Positions 1-8,286 of a DNA stretch of 9,523 nucleotides are shown here, one piece after another. A program made the translations under genes and the position numbers. The stretch covers positions 1-9,523 of the forward strand of contig JAJOLG010000025.1 in the NCBI GenBank assembly GCA_021129445.1, written 5' to 3'. Numbering within the stretch: position 1 is the first letter of the stretch; every line of letters begins with the position of its first letter. This DNA comes from Candidatus Altimarinota bacterium. Lineage in GTDB: Bacteria; Patescibacteriota; Gracilibacteria; GCA-2401425; JAJOLG01. Under the pieces are notes generated by a model that saw only the letters and a list, made by a program, of their open reading frames with translations, was not told the origin of the DNA and ran no database searches.

Positions 1-86
1 CAATCATTTTGAGTTGTAGAATTATCATCTTGTGGTGGTATTGGTGGTGGTGGAGTAGGAATTCAAGTGTTTTGTAAGTCTGACAT
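1..86 (-). CDS. Proline-rich N-terminus of an unidentified protein (partial, table 25)
   Basis: Only the first 28 codons are inside the window; the gene runs off the left edge. It starts at the ATG whose complement lies at 84-86 and reads MSDLQNTG, then a run rich in Pro (IPTPPPPIPP), then a polar Asp/Asn/Thr/Gln stretch. One codon (complement of 63-65) is TGA and is read as Gly, as in the other genes here. No signal peptide or membrane segment appears in the visible part. A short Pro-rich polar N-terminal tail is common in small bacterial membrane proteins, but the family cannot be named. The start lies 20 bases downstream of the tRNA-Arg on the same strand with no terminator between them, so the two could share a transcript. 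No Shine-Dalgarno sequence is visible; the leader is A/T only. Confidence 0.6.
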
Positions 87-106
87 AATAATTTTTATTT
101 TTTAAA

Positions 107-182
107 TGGTAGTCCCAGCAGGGTTCGAACCCACGGTCTCCAGGTCCGCATCCTGGCGATTTACCAACTAATCTATGGGACC
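107..182 (-). tRNA. tRNA-Arg (anticodon GCG)
   Basis: The reverse strand folds into a complete 76-nt cloverleaf with CCA encoded. The acceptor stem is GGTCCCA / TGGGACT (7 pairs, first pair G-U), with discriminator A. The D arm is GATT / AATC around a loop containing GG. The anticodon stem CCAGG / CCTGG encloses the loop ATGCGGA, with T33 before the anticodon GCG. The variable loop is AGACC. The T arm is GTGGG / CCTGC around TTCGAAC. Anticodon GCG reads CGC and CGU. Most bacteria instead use an ACG anticodon edited to inosine, which also reads CGA, so this isoacceptor would leave CGA without its usual reader. The G-U first pair and two wobbles in the T stem are slightly unusual, but all conserved positions are present. 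Amino acid identity is inferred from the anticodon. Confidence 0.93.
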
Positions 183-322
183 ATTTTTTGATAAAATAGT
201 TTTTATTTTTTTAAAATCAAGTTTAAAATATTTTTACATTTGATAAAAAAATTTTTTTTTATCCAAAAAAAATTTTACACAGTTAAAAAAAATTTTTTTT
301 ATGTAAAAAAAATAATTTTTAA
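183..322. other. Divergent A/T-tract intergenic region
   Basis: This 140-base gap separates the leftward tRNA unit from the rightward giant gene and must hold the start signals of both. It is almost entirely A and T. A palindrome near 241-262 (GATAAAAAAA facing TTTTTTTATC) is followed by a similar but imperfect A-run/T-run block near 284-306. TTTACA at 274-279 could be a -35 for the plus-strand gene, but I see no convincing -10 at normal spacing. No Shine-Dalgarno sequence precedes the ATG at 323. Long A/T tracts here could bend DNA or exclude nucleoid proteins, or may only reflect base composition. Confidence 0.4.
193..220 (-). promoter_or_regulatory. Candidate promoter for tRNA-Arg
   Basis: On the reverse strand TTGATT (215-220) lies 16 bases upstream of TATTTT (193-198), which ends 10 bases before the mature tRNA 5' end. 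Spacing fits a sigma-70 type promoter with a leader of a few bases. In DNA this AT-rich such matches arise easily by chance, so it is only a candidate. Confidence 0.3.
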
Positions 323-394
323 ATGAAAAAAATTTTTCAAAAAACAATTTCGGCAATTTTAATTTTTGCAATTTGTTCAACGAATGTTTTTGCT
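323..394 (+). other. Signal peptide coding segment of the giant protein
   Basis: Residues 1-24: KK at positions 2-3, a hydrophobic core rich in Ile, Leu and Phe, then a small-residue exit ending VFA before LNG. This matches a Sec signal peptide with type I cleavage after Ala24. C18 is not followed by a lipobox-like context, so a lipoprotein is unlikely. It also fixes the start: no other in-frame ATG nearby would leave a usable signal peptide. Confidence 0.85.
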
Positions 395-3300
395 TTGAAT
401 TGACAAATTCAGGACGAATGAAAATTTGAAGATTGAAAATTATTTGCGATTTTGTTGGATGAAAAATTATCTGAAAATACGAAAATTTTTGATTGAGTAA
501 AAAAATATTGAAAAAATATTGCAAAAAAATTTCCAGATTTAACTCCAAAAATTTTTTTAATTGATGAAAATCAAACTCAAAAAGAAATTTTTTCAAAGCT
601 TGAATTGCTTTATTTTAACGGGTTAAAAGAGTGAAATGCAAAATTATTTTTAGATTGATTTTTTGCAATTTGAGATATTCCAATTCCTGAAATTGAAATT
701 TGAGAAGGTTTTGAGACAAAAAAAAGTTTTTTTCCTTACACGGATTTTGAAGAAAAATTTTTTGTTTTTGATAATAAAAAACAAAATTTTGTCAGACAAG
801 AAGAAATTTCTGAGCAGAAATCAGAAGTATTTTTTTGATTTTTGAGAAAATCTGAAAAACAAAAGGATTTGTGAGATGAATTTTATGAAAATTATTTTGA
901 TAAATTAAATAATTTTTATGACGAATGAGTAAAAAATTTTGATGAAAATAAGATTTTTTTGGCAGATTTGGATGAGGAGAGAAAGTCTGCGAACGAAACT
1001 TTGATGAAGCAATATGAAAAAGCAAGCGAGTTTCAGTATGAAATTGCATATCAGAAATTTTCAAGTGAGTTTGCGAATAAATTGCAGGATGATATGGTTA
1101 AAGATTTGTTGGAGCCAGTTTGTGCGACATATCAGTCGGATGAAGAAAAAAAGATAGGTTTGCCAGCAAGTGAACATTGTGTTGTGCCAAATAAAGAGGC
1201 TTTGACTGCAAAAATTGGGAATTCAGATTTAATTTCGGTTTTTCAGGTCAAAAAACTTTTACCTGAATATTACGATGTTGTTGAGAGTTATGTTAAAAAA
1301 GCAAATGATTTGATTTTTAAAAGTTGAGAAAAAAAAGCAAATTTAGAAACAATTCCAAAAGAGATTTTTATAAAAGATTTTTTAGCGAGAGAATATATAA
1401 AAGCTGTAAATCAAACAATTGAGGAGAGGATAATTAGCGATTTACAGAATTATGTTGATGGTGTAAATCAAAAAGTTGAGGAGTTGTATTGTTGATGTTT
1501 ATGGTGATATTCTTGGTATGCCTATAATCAGAGAAAATATAATTGTAATAATTATACATATAATTATACAAACTGACAATATAATATTTGTCAAAATGTT
1601 CCAAATAAAATCATTTTGGAAATAAATAATTGACCAACAAAAAAAGATATAAAAAATCAAATTGAAAATTGATTAGAGAAAAAGAATTGATTATCTTTAA
1701 AAGTTGATCAAAAAAATAATATTTATTTTAAAGATGATTGGAATGAATTTAATTTTTATTTACCAAATTTATTTGAGTCGGAGTGAAATTTGGATAAATA
1801 TGTTGATAAATACTTGATTTATTTAAATTGACATGTAAATAAATTTTCTGATACAGAGTTTCGTTTAGAGTATTCTAAATATTTATATGAATACCACAAG
1901 CAAGAACTTGGTTATTATGATGGTAATTTTTGATGAATAACTACAAGTAATAATTATGTAAACACAGGAAAAAAACTTACTTTTGATGAATTTATTCAGG
2001 GAAAAGGTAAAAAAAGTATTCCAAAAAGTTTTTTTACCGACATAATTCAACAATCAAAAGATGATTTTAAATATTTTTTTGATTGGATGAAAGTAAAAAA
2101 ATGAGAAAATTTTGAATATCGTGATATAAATTCAAAAAGAAAAAAAATTTTGGAGGATAAAATTTTTCAAAATAAGGAAAAAATTTATCAAGCAGAGCCT
2201 GAAAAAAATTTTTCCAAAATAGATAATTTTTCAACTCTTTATTTTAGATCTTGAAATTTTTGAAAGTGAGAAAATTTTTATATTCAAGATATTAATTGGT
2301 GGGAAAAAAATCGTAATTCAAAATTTGAATTAGCATATTTTTGAGATTGAAATAAAAATATTGATGATGAATTAAAAGAAAAATGTTGATCTTATAATTG
2401 AGTTCCTTTGCCGAAGTGGTTTGGTGCGATTAAATGTTGGATTAAAGATATTTCAAAAATGTGAGATAAACAGATTTGTTGATGATGAAATAAAGATTCT
2501 TGGGAAAATTTTTGGAATTGAAAAGAATTTACAAATGATATAAATGAAAGAAATATTGATTTTCAGACAGCAGAGGAGTTTGAAGAAGCGATAAATCCAC
2601 AAGAACAAAAGGATTATGAGTTTTGAGGTGATAAGGATTATATTGCAGATTGAGAAATTTTGCAATTTACAGTTGCTCAAAAATGAGTTTGAATAATAAA
2701 AGACTGACATTATAATTCTGTTCAGCTTGAATTTAAAACAGTTGATAAAGATGGAAATTTGGTTGATTTTACTTGATATGCGAGGTTTGAATTTGTTAAT
2801 GATAAATGAAATGCAAATTGATTGATTGCAGATGAGGATTTATTTTTTGAAAATTGAGTTGCAACAACTGGATTAGTGACAAAAGAAAAACGTCCTTATT
2901 TAAAATTGTACAGACCTTGATTTAAAAATTGAACTTTATATTTGTCGTTTTCAAAGTCTTGGCTTGCAAAAGATTTAGTTTCTGTTGATATTCCTGATGA
3001 TGTCGAAAAAATTGATATAAAGTGAGCAAATTTTTATTCTGCATATTTGTTTTGAAATAAATATGTAAATTTAAAAAATTGAGTTGCTTTTGATTTGATA
3101 AATACTTGATCAACATTGGCTATTTTTAGTGCAATTGATGATTATAATTTTTATAATTGGGCTGATGATAAAATTGTAAAAATTGATAAAATTAAAAGCA
3201 GAATTGATGATAATTATTTTTGAATTTGATTTTGAGATGATGAAAAATCAATGATGAAGTTTTTATCATGAGATTTTATTTGAAATTCTGTAAAAACAGA

Positions 3301-6109
3301 AAATTGAATTTTTTCTGCGGTTTTAGGAGATCCGATGATTTCTTTTGAAAATAAAAAAGATGAGGCTTGATTTACAAAAACAATTTGAAAATCAGTTTAC
3401 AAATTTTCGTGAGATATTGATAAAATCGAGATTATTGATTATAATTCTGATTGACAAGAAGATTTTTTAGCTTTTATGAATGATTGATTTATTAAACTTT
3501 TTAAATGAGAAAATTGAAGTTTTACGAAAAAATGAGATTTGGCATATTTTTCTTCAAATGTTGAAAAGCAATTTGTTTGAGATATTGATTGAGATTGAGA
3601 TCAGGATTTTATTGTAAAATTGTACGATTGACGAGAGGTTTTTTTTGAAAATAAAGATGAAAAATTTTCTAAAAAACTTTTGGGGCATTCTGTGATTGAA
3701 AATTATTTGCAATGAAAAACTGAGAGATTTGATTTGCCAAAAAATGTTTTAAATGAAGATGATGCAAAAAATCAAGAATATTGAAAAAGTGATATTCAGT
3801 GAATTTTGGAAAAAGCTTGGGGAGTTGATAATGATTTGGAATACGCTAATTGATATGATGAAAAAACTTTAGATGAAAAATTACAAGAATTAAATTGAAA
3901 ATTATCTGATGCTGTGGATTTAGTGTCAAATTTAACCTGTATGGGATGATCTTGTATTTCTTCACCTGTAAACTGGGCTTTTATGGTGCCATGAGCAGTT
4001 AATGTTCCATGATTTTTAAAACAAGCAATTTCCTTTCCTACTGCTCCAGTTCCATGATCACCTGTATTTTGAATTGTTTGGTGGCCAACTCCTCCAGATT
4101 GAACATATAAACCATTTCCATGCTCTTGACTTGCATGTTATTGACCAGCTCCCTGAATTCCAACTAATAGATATTATATTTCACCAACAATAACTTGATG
4201 ATTATGATTTGCATATTGTAAGTGACCACAATATATTCCTTTCTGAAGCCCATCAGCAATGTGTTTTGTGACAGCATTACCAGTAAATCAATTATGAATT
4301 TGTAAACAAACAAGTTTAACAGGTTTAGCAATGTGAGCTATTTGATGATCACCTTTTAAGTCTTGATGAGGTGATTGAAAAAATTCAGTATTTTCTCAAA
4401 TGCTTTGATCTTGATGAATTCCAGAAAATGATGATGCTTATGTTATTTGATTAGATAAAACAAAAATTAAAATTTTTGATGAAAATAATAAAACAATGAA
4501 TCCGTTTTTTTCTTGATTCTTGACAAGATGGTGGGATAAACAAGTAAAAGAAATTGTTGTAAATTGACTTGATTTTCCAGTTATAAAATTAATTTTACCA
4601 GATTTTAATTCTTGATTTGAGACATTGAAAAGTTCTTGGGATAAAATAAAATTAAAAGATAATAAAAAAATTTTTAATTTTGAATCAAATTTAAAAGATG
4701 AAAAAGAAAAATTAAAAAATTATCAGAAAAGTTTAGAGAAAAAAAATGATAAAAAATGATTGTTTAAAACAATAAAATCTGATAAATTGAAAACTGATAA
4801 ATTTATTGAATTTAAATGAAATGTTCAGTGAACTGCAAAAACAATTGAAGAATCTTATGATGAGATTTTTAAACAAATTGATAATCTACCAATTTTACAA
4901 TTAAAAAGAGAAAAAATAAATTTAGATATACCACGGATAAATCCATACAAACTAAATTCTTTAATTATTCAAATAAATGATTTCATTGAAAGAAATGAAG
5001 AGATTTTAAATGATTTGCCAAAAGATCAGTTTCCTTATCTAAGGAATTACATCAAGCAATTGAAAAAAAATCTTGAAGTTTTAAAAACATACAGAGATTT
5101 TCCGAAGGAGATAATGAAATACAGATTTTTATTGTCAAAATATATTTGAGATGTTATTTCTTTGATTGACTGTTTAACAGATTATTTATGATGATGGATA
5201 GCTAGAAATAAGAAAATTGCCATAGCTTATATAAAACTTTATTATGAAATAAAAGCAATTTTAGAATTACTGAATAATATTTCTTTGGTTTTTGATGATT
5301 ATAAAAATTCTTGTTCAGCGTGTAAAGCTAGTTCTTATTTATCAAATTTTTCACTTGCGCAACTTTTTATGTCTTTGATTCCTGAGCCTCCGGTTATAAA
5401 AATGCCAAAATGGCCAGATATTATTATTGATTTGTCGGATGTTCAACTTTGAATTACTGTAAATATTCCAGAAATTAATTTTAGAGTTAGGGAAGTTTAT
5501 ATTCCAAATTTAGACTTACCAACTTTGTGATTTTGAAATTTGAATTTACCAATGTTAAAAATTCCACCTTTTGATTTAAAATTACCTGAATTACCAGAAA
5601 TTCCAGCTGTTGAAATTCCAAAATTGCCAGATTTACCACCACCACCAAAATTACCTGAATTGCCATTTTTAGACTCAATAAATAGTTTAATGGATACGAT
5701 AAAATTGGTTTTAAAGCTATATTGTTTAATTTTTCAAAAATGATTATTTGTTTATCCTGAAAATACAGTAAAACAAATTGTTGAATGACTTACAAATAGA
5801 TCATCGTCAAATTTTTTGCCACTAGATTTTCTCTTTTTACAATTCCCAAATATTTCATATCCAACTTTAAAGTCAATAAATATTGATACACATTTGAATT
5901 TAAAATTTGAGGATAATACAATGTATGAAAAATTACAAGAAGAGGCTGATAAATTAAATATTTACAAAAAACTTTGAGAGGATATAAATAATGTTATTTG
6001 AACTTTCAATGAAAAATCATCTGAGCTTTGAAGTGAATTAAATGAAAAAACAAATCAGGATGTGAAGATTTGAGATGATTATAAGGTGAAACCGGTGGAA
6101 TTTAAGTAA
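323..6109 (+). CDS. Giant secreted multidomain protein with VCBS/FG-GAP-type repeats (table 25)
   Basis: With TGA read as Gly this frame is open for 1928 codons and ends at TAA; I read every codon and found no internal TAA or TAG. By hand count about 117 of its glycines are TGA and only about 20 are GGN. Residues 1-24 are a classic signal peptide (two Lys, hydrophobic core, cleavage after NVFA), so the protein is exported. Residues 30-145 alternate predicted strands and helices and include AIGDIPIP (115-122) and FFPYTDF (136-142). Cys-rich patches follow: C390/C392/C408/C423 in a Tyr/Asn-rich stretch, C688/C705/C719, and a Pro/Gly/Cys-rich block at 1206-1352. Residues about 770-1000 look beta-rich and Ig-like. 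Two Asp-rich loops at 1039-1047 and 1087-1095 mark VCBS/FG-GAP-type repeats. Residues 1434-1680 are mainly helical with a CxxC (1664-1667), and 1714-1783 is a Leu/Pro repeat tract. No C-terminal membrane anchor or sorting signal is visible. Function is unknown; a large adhesin, a surface-associated enzyme or a contact protein are all possible. No Shine-Dalgarno sequence is visible. Confidence 0.92.
3410..3667 (+). repeat. Two VCBS/FG-GAP-type calcium-loop repeats
   Basis: Within the giant protein, residues 1030-1066 and 1086-1115 align with a 48-residue offset between their loops. The first loop is D1039-x-N-x-DG-x-x-D1047 and the second D1087-x-D-x-DG-x-x-D1095. Each is followed by a hydrophobic strand, a [N/Y]DG turn and a strand ending near Phe. 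This DxDxDGxxD loop is the calcium site of integrin-like FG-GAP and VCBS repeats, which normally build beta-propellers. Only two copies are clear; more degenerate blades may lie upstream. The glycines of the DG pairs are TGA codons, strong internal evidence for UGA = Gly. Confidence 0.75.
3938..4378 (+). other. Cys/Pro/Gly-rich module of the giant protein
   Basis: Residues 1206-1352 differ sharply from the Lys/Asn/Asp-rich rest of the protein. The block starts TCMGGSCISSPVNWAF and carries about nine cysteines, many Pro and Gly, and few charged residues. Its DNA is visibly less A-rich. The even spread of Cys in an exported protein suggests a disulfide-stabilised domain. I cannot name a family; the composition change suggests a separately conserved, or possibly acquired, module. 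Confidence 0.55.
5462..5671 (+). repeat. Leu/Ile-Pro repeat tract near the C-terminus of the giant protein
   Basis: Residues 1714-1783 consist of short irregular units of the form [L/I]P-x(1-3), for example LPELPEIP and IPKLPDLPPPPKLPELP. The same triplets (cca gaa, tta cct gaa) recur in the DNA. Such a tract should form an extended polyproline-like rod and could act as a spacer through the cell wall or S-layer, or as a binding surface for proline-recognising partners. It has drawn no large repeat expansion here. Confidence 0.7.
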
Positions 6110-6116
6110 GAATATA

Positions 6117-6144
6117 AGATTCCTCGCCTTGTTCAGAATGACAG
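6117..6144. repeat. Putative dispersed intergenic repeat element
   Basis: Just after the stop codon of the giant gene lies a GC-richer block (AGATTCCTCGCC, then TTGTTCAGAATGACAG) in an otherwise A/T-dominated gap. Its reverse complement, CTGTCATTCTGAACAAGG followed by CGAGGAATCT, strongly resembles the 'GTCATTCTGA...GAATCT' type of short repeat seen between genes in many bacterial genomes. ATTC and GAAT ends could pair. There is only one copy in this window, so repeat status rests on recall of similar elements. Confidence 0.45.
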
Positions 6145-6180
6145 AAATGATACTAAGAATAACAACAATACTAAAATATT

Positions 6181-6217
6181 AAAATTGCAGAAAAATTATT
6201 TTTTGCAATTTTTTTTT
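6181..6217 (+). terminator. Intrinsic terminator of the giant gene
   Basis: AAAATTGCAGAAAA (6181-6194) pairs with TTTTTTGCAATTTT (6199-6212) around the loop ATTA, a 14-bp stem with a single G-T pair, followed directly by a T run to 6217. Position (72 bases past the TAA at 6109) and architecture fit Rho-independent termination of the upstream gene. The stem is A/T rich, as expected for this genome, so efficiency is uncertain. Confidence 0.75.
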
Positions 6218-6246
6218 GACGAAAAATAATTTTTTTTGAGTAGAAT
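6216..6246 (+). promoter_or_regulatory. Candidate promoter for the SLH surface-protein gene
   Basis: TTGACG (6216-6221) and TAGAAT (6241-6246) resemble -35 and -10 boxes, separated by 19 bases, slightly longer than the optimal 17. The start point would be near 6253, giving a leader of about 20 bases before the ATG at 6272. The -35 overlaps the T tail of the upstream terminator, a compact stop-and-restart arrangement. Confidence 0.45.
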
Positions 6247-6271
6247 TCTTTGATTAAAAAACAAAAATAAA

Positions 6272-8284
6272 ATGAAAAATTTTTTCAAAAAGGTAAAAAA
6301 TAATTGGTTAAATTTTGAAAATAAAATTGAAAACTTGGATTCGAGGGACAAGGTAAGTATTTTGATTTGAATGTTTTCTTTTTTGATTTTGATGAATTTT
6401 ACAGATTTTTCGTGATTTAAAGCGGATATTTTTTCAAGTTCAACTTGAACACAAGTTGAGGAAAGTTATGAGTCTGATATTCAAAATGAAGAAAAAACTA
6501 TTGAAAAAGAAAGTGAGCAAAAAGATAAAGTTGAAATTGTAAATGATCAAAAAAATACAGAGGAAATTGAGCAAAATACAAGCGAAGACCAGGTTTCTGA
6601 AATTTCTCTTGAAGAGCAAAAAAAGATTGAAGAGCAAATTATTTCTGATCAAAATCAAGAAATTCAAAATGAAATTTTAGCTGAAAATTTAAATGAAAAT
6701 AAGGAAATAAAAATTGTTGAAAATCCTGTTTTGGTTGAAAATAGTTCTGGTGCTTGAAAAATTTCTGATTGAGAAATAATAATTTCTGAAAATATTTCTG
6801 GTGAAGAAAAAAAAATAGATTGATGAAAAAATTTTTCTGGAACTTGAAAAAATATTTGAGAATGAAGTGAAAAAAATAATTGAGAAAAAGATTTTTTTAA
6901 CGATGAAAAAAAATCTTTTTTGACAAATATTTGATTAAAAAAAGTTGATAAAAATGCAATTGCTTTGAAAAAACTTGAAGAAGATGAGAAAAATAATCAA
7001 ATTGAAGTTGTGGTTGAGACAAAGGTTGAGGATTTACAAAAAACAGAAAACATTTCTCAAAATGATGATGAAAAAAATATTTTAAATGAAGAAAAATCTG
7101 ATCTTGATAAAAAAATTGAATGAGTAATTTCTGATATTCAAAATATTGAAGAAGAAAAAAAACAACAAGCGATAATTGAGGAAAAAGCAAAACAGCTTGC
7201 AGAGGAAATGCTTGCAGAACAAAAAAAATCTCAATGAATCTCTGAAAGTGAATTTATGGTTTCATGAGCAGAAAGCGAGGCTTACAATGAAATGGTGAGA
7301 AAAAAGAAAGAAGAGGAGTTAAAAGCAAAATATGAAAAACAAATTTCTGAACAAGAAAAAGAGAAAAAAGATTTAGCTGATAGGCTGGAAATGCTTGAAA
7401 ATAAATTGAAAAATCTGCAAACAAAAACTCCTGAACAAATTGCAGAGGAAAAACAACAGGTTTCGTTGAGACAAAAACAAAAAGAGGATGAAGAGAAAAG
7501 ACAGAAAGAATTGGCTGAAAAAAAAGCAGAGGAATTAAAAGTTAAACAAGCAGAGCTTGAAAAAAAGAAAATTGCAATTGAAAAATTTAACCATGATACT
7601 GATTGAGATTGACTTTCTGATCATATTGAAAAAATTTTGGAGACAAATTCAAAACTGATTGACACTGATTGAGATTGATTTTGAGACAAAAGAGAGATTG
7701 AAAAATTTTTTGATCCAAATTCAAAATGATGAATTCTATTTTCTGATATTCCAGAAAGAAGTGTAAAAAGAGATGTTATCATAAAATGAGCAAAAAAATG
7801 ATTGGTTTTTGTAAGAACTGGTGATAAATTTTTGCCTGATGAGGAAATTTATAGAGATGAGGCAATAAAAATTATTGTTTCTGCAATGTATCCGTCAGAA
7901 ATTTACAGAGAAGATGAATTTTTTGAATGAGTTGAGTTACATTCTGATGTTTCAAGAAATGATGATTTTGCAAGATATTTAGCAATTGCAATTAAACACT
8001 GAATTTTAAATTGAATTGTTGCAGATAATTTTAATCAATATTCAACTTTTTCTAGGGCAGATTTTATTTCAATTTTGGTAAAAGCGACTTGAAAATGAAC
8101 ATCGAAAAAGAAGTTAAAATGGGTTGATACTGAATATGACAACTGGTTTACAGGATATTTGTCAAAATCAAAAGAATTATGAATTGTGAGAGTTGAAACT
8201 TTTAACAGGATTTTCCCATTAAAATGAATTTCAAGATATAAAGCAGTTTTATATGCTTTAAGAGCAAGTAAATATTGAAATTAA
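6272..8284 (+). CDS. Membrane-anchored coiled-coil surface protein with TSP3 calcium repeats and SLH-like domains (table 25)
   Basis: A 670-aa frame from ATG to TAA, with over 30 TGA glycines and about five GGN. Residues 1-27 are Lys-rich and probably cytoplasmic; 28-43 form one hydrophobic segment, either a signal anchor or an uncleaved signal. Residues 50-290 are a low-complexity Glu/Lys/Asn/Gln linker. Residues about 291-438 are a long charged coiled coil. Two TSP3 motifs, DTDGDGLSD (442-450) and DTDGDGFGD (464-472), precede three SLH-like repeats at about 490-540, 559-610 and 617-667. The first opens FSDIP and includes a YRDEAIK segment, the second ends with FSRADFISILVKATG, and the third has the aromatic WFTGYL segment. 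SLH domains usually bind secondary wall polymers or S-layer, so the likely role is to bridge the membrane and outer envelope; this is inference. No Shine-Dalgarno sequence is visible. The next gene begins two bases later, suggesting co-transcription. Confidence 0.92.
7595..7687 (+). repeat. Two thrombospondin type-3 calcium-binding repeats
   Basis: Residues 442-472 of the SLH protein hold DTDGDGLSD and DTDGDGFGD, 22 residues apart, with an E...TNS linker similar to the usual 'E..GTNP' element and a closing FDPNSK after the second. In DNA, ACTGATTGAGATTGA occurs in both. All four glycines inside the DGDG loops are TGA, and Trp at these sites would destroy the calcium site. This is the cleanest proof of the code in the window. 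Confidence 0.85.
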
Positions 8285-8286
8285 TT

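Noticed and set aside
241-306. Two A-run/T-run palindromes as terminators or a repeat pair.
   Set aside because: They lie upstream of both divergent genes, where a terminator is not needed, and consist only of A/T homopolymer, so chance is the simplest explanation.
234-596. Minus-strand open frame opposite the start of the giant gene.
   Set aside because: It is composed of Phe/Leu/Lys from A/T runs, shows no motif, overlaps the signal peptide gene and is explained as an antisense shadow. The same holds for minus-strand frames at 792-1064, 2453-2710, 2922-3116, 5487-5678, 6440-6667 and 6897-7190.
5540-5743. Separate small proline-rich protein.
   Set aside because: It is in frame with the giant protein and bounded only by TGA codons, so it is part of the Leu/Pro tract.
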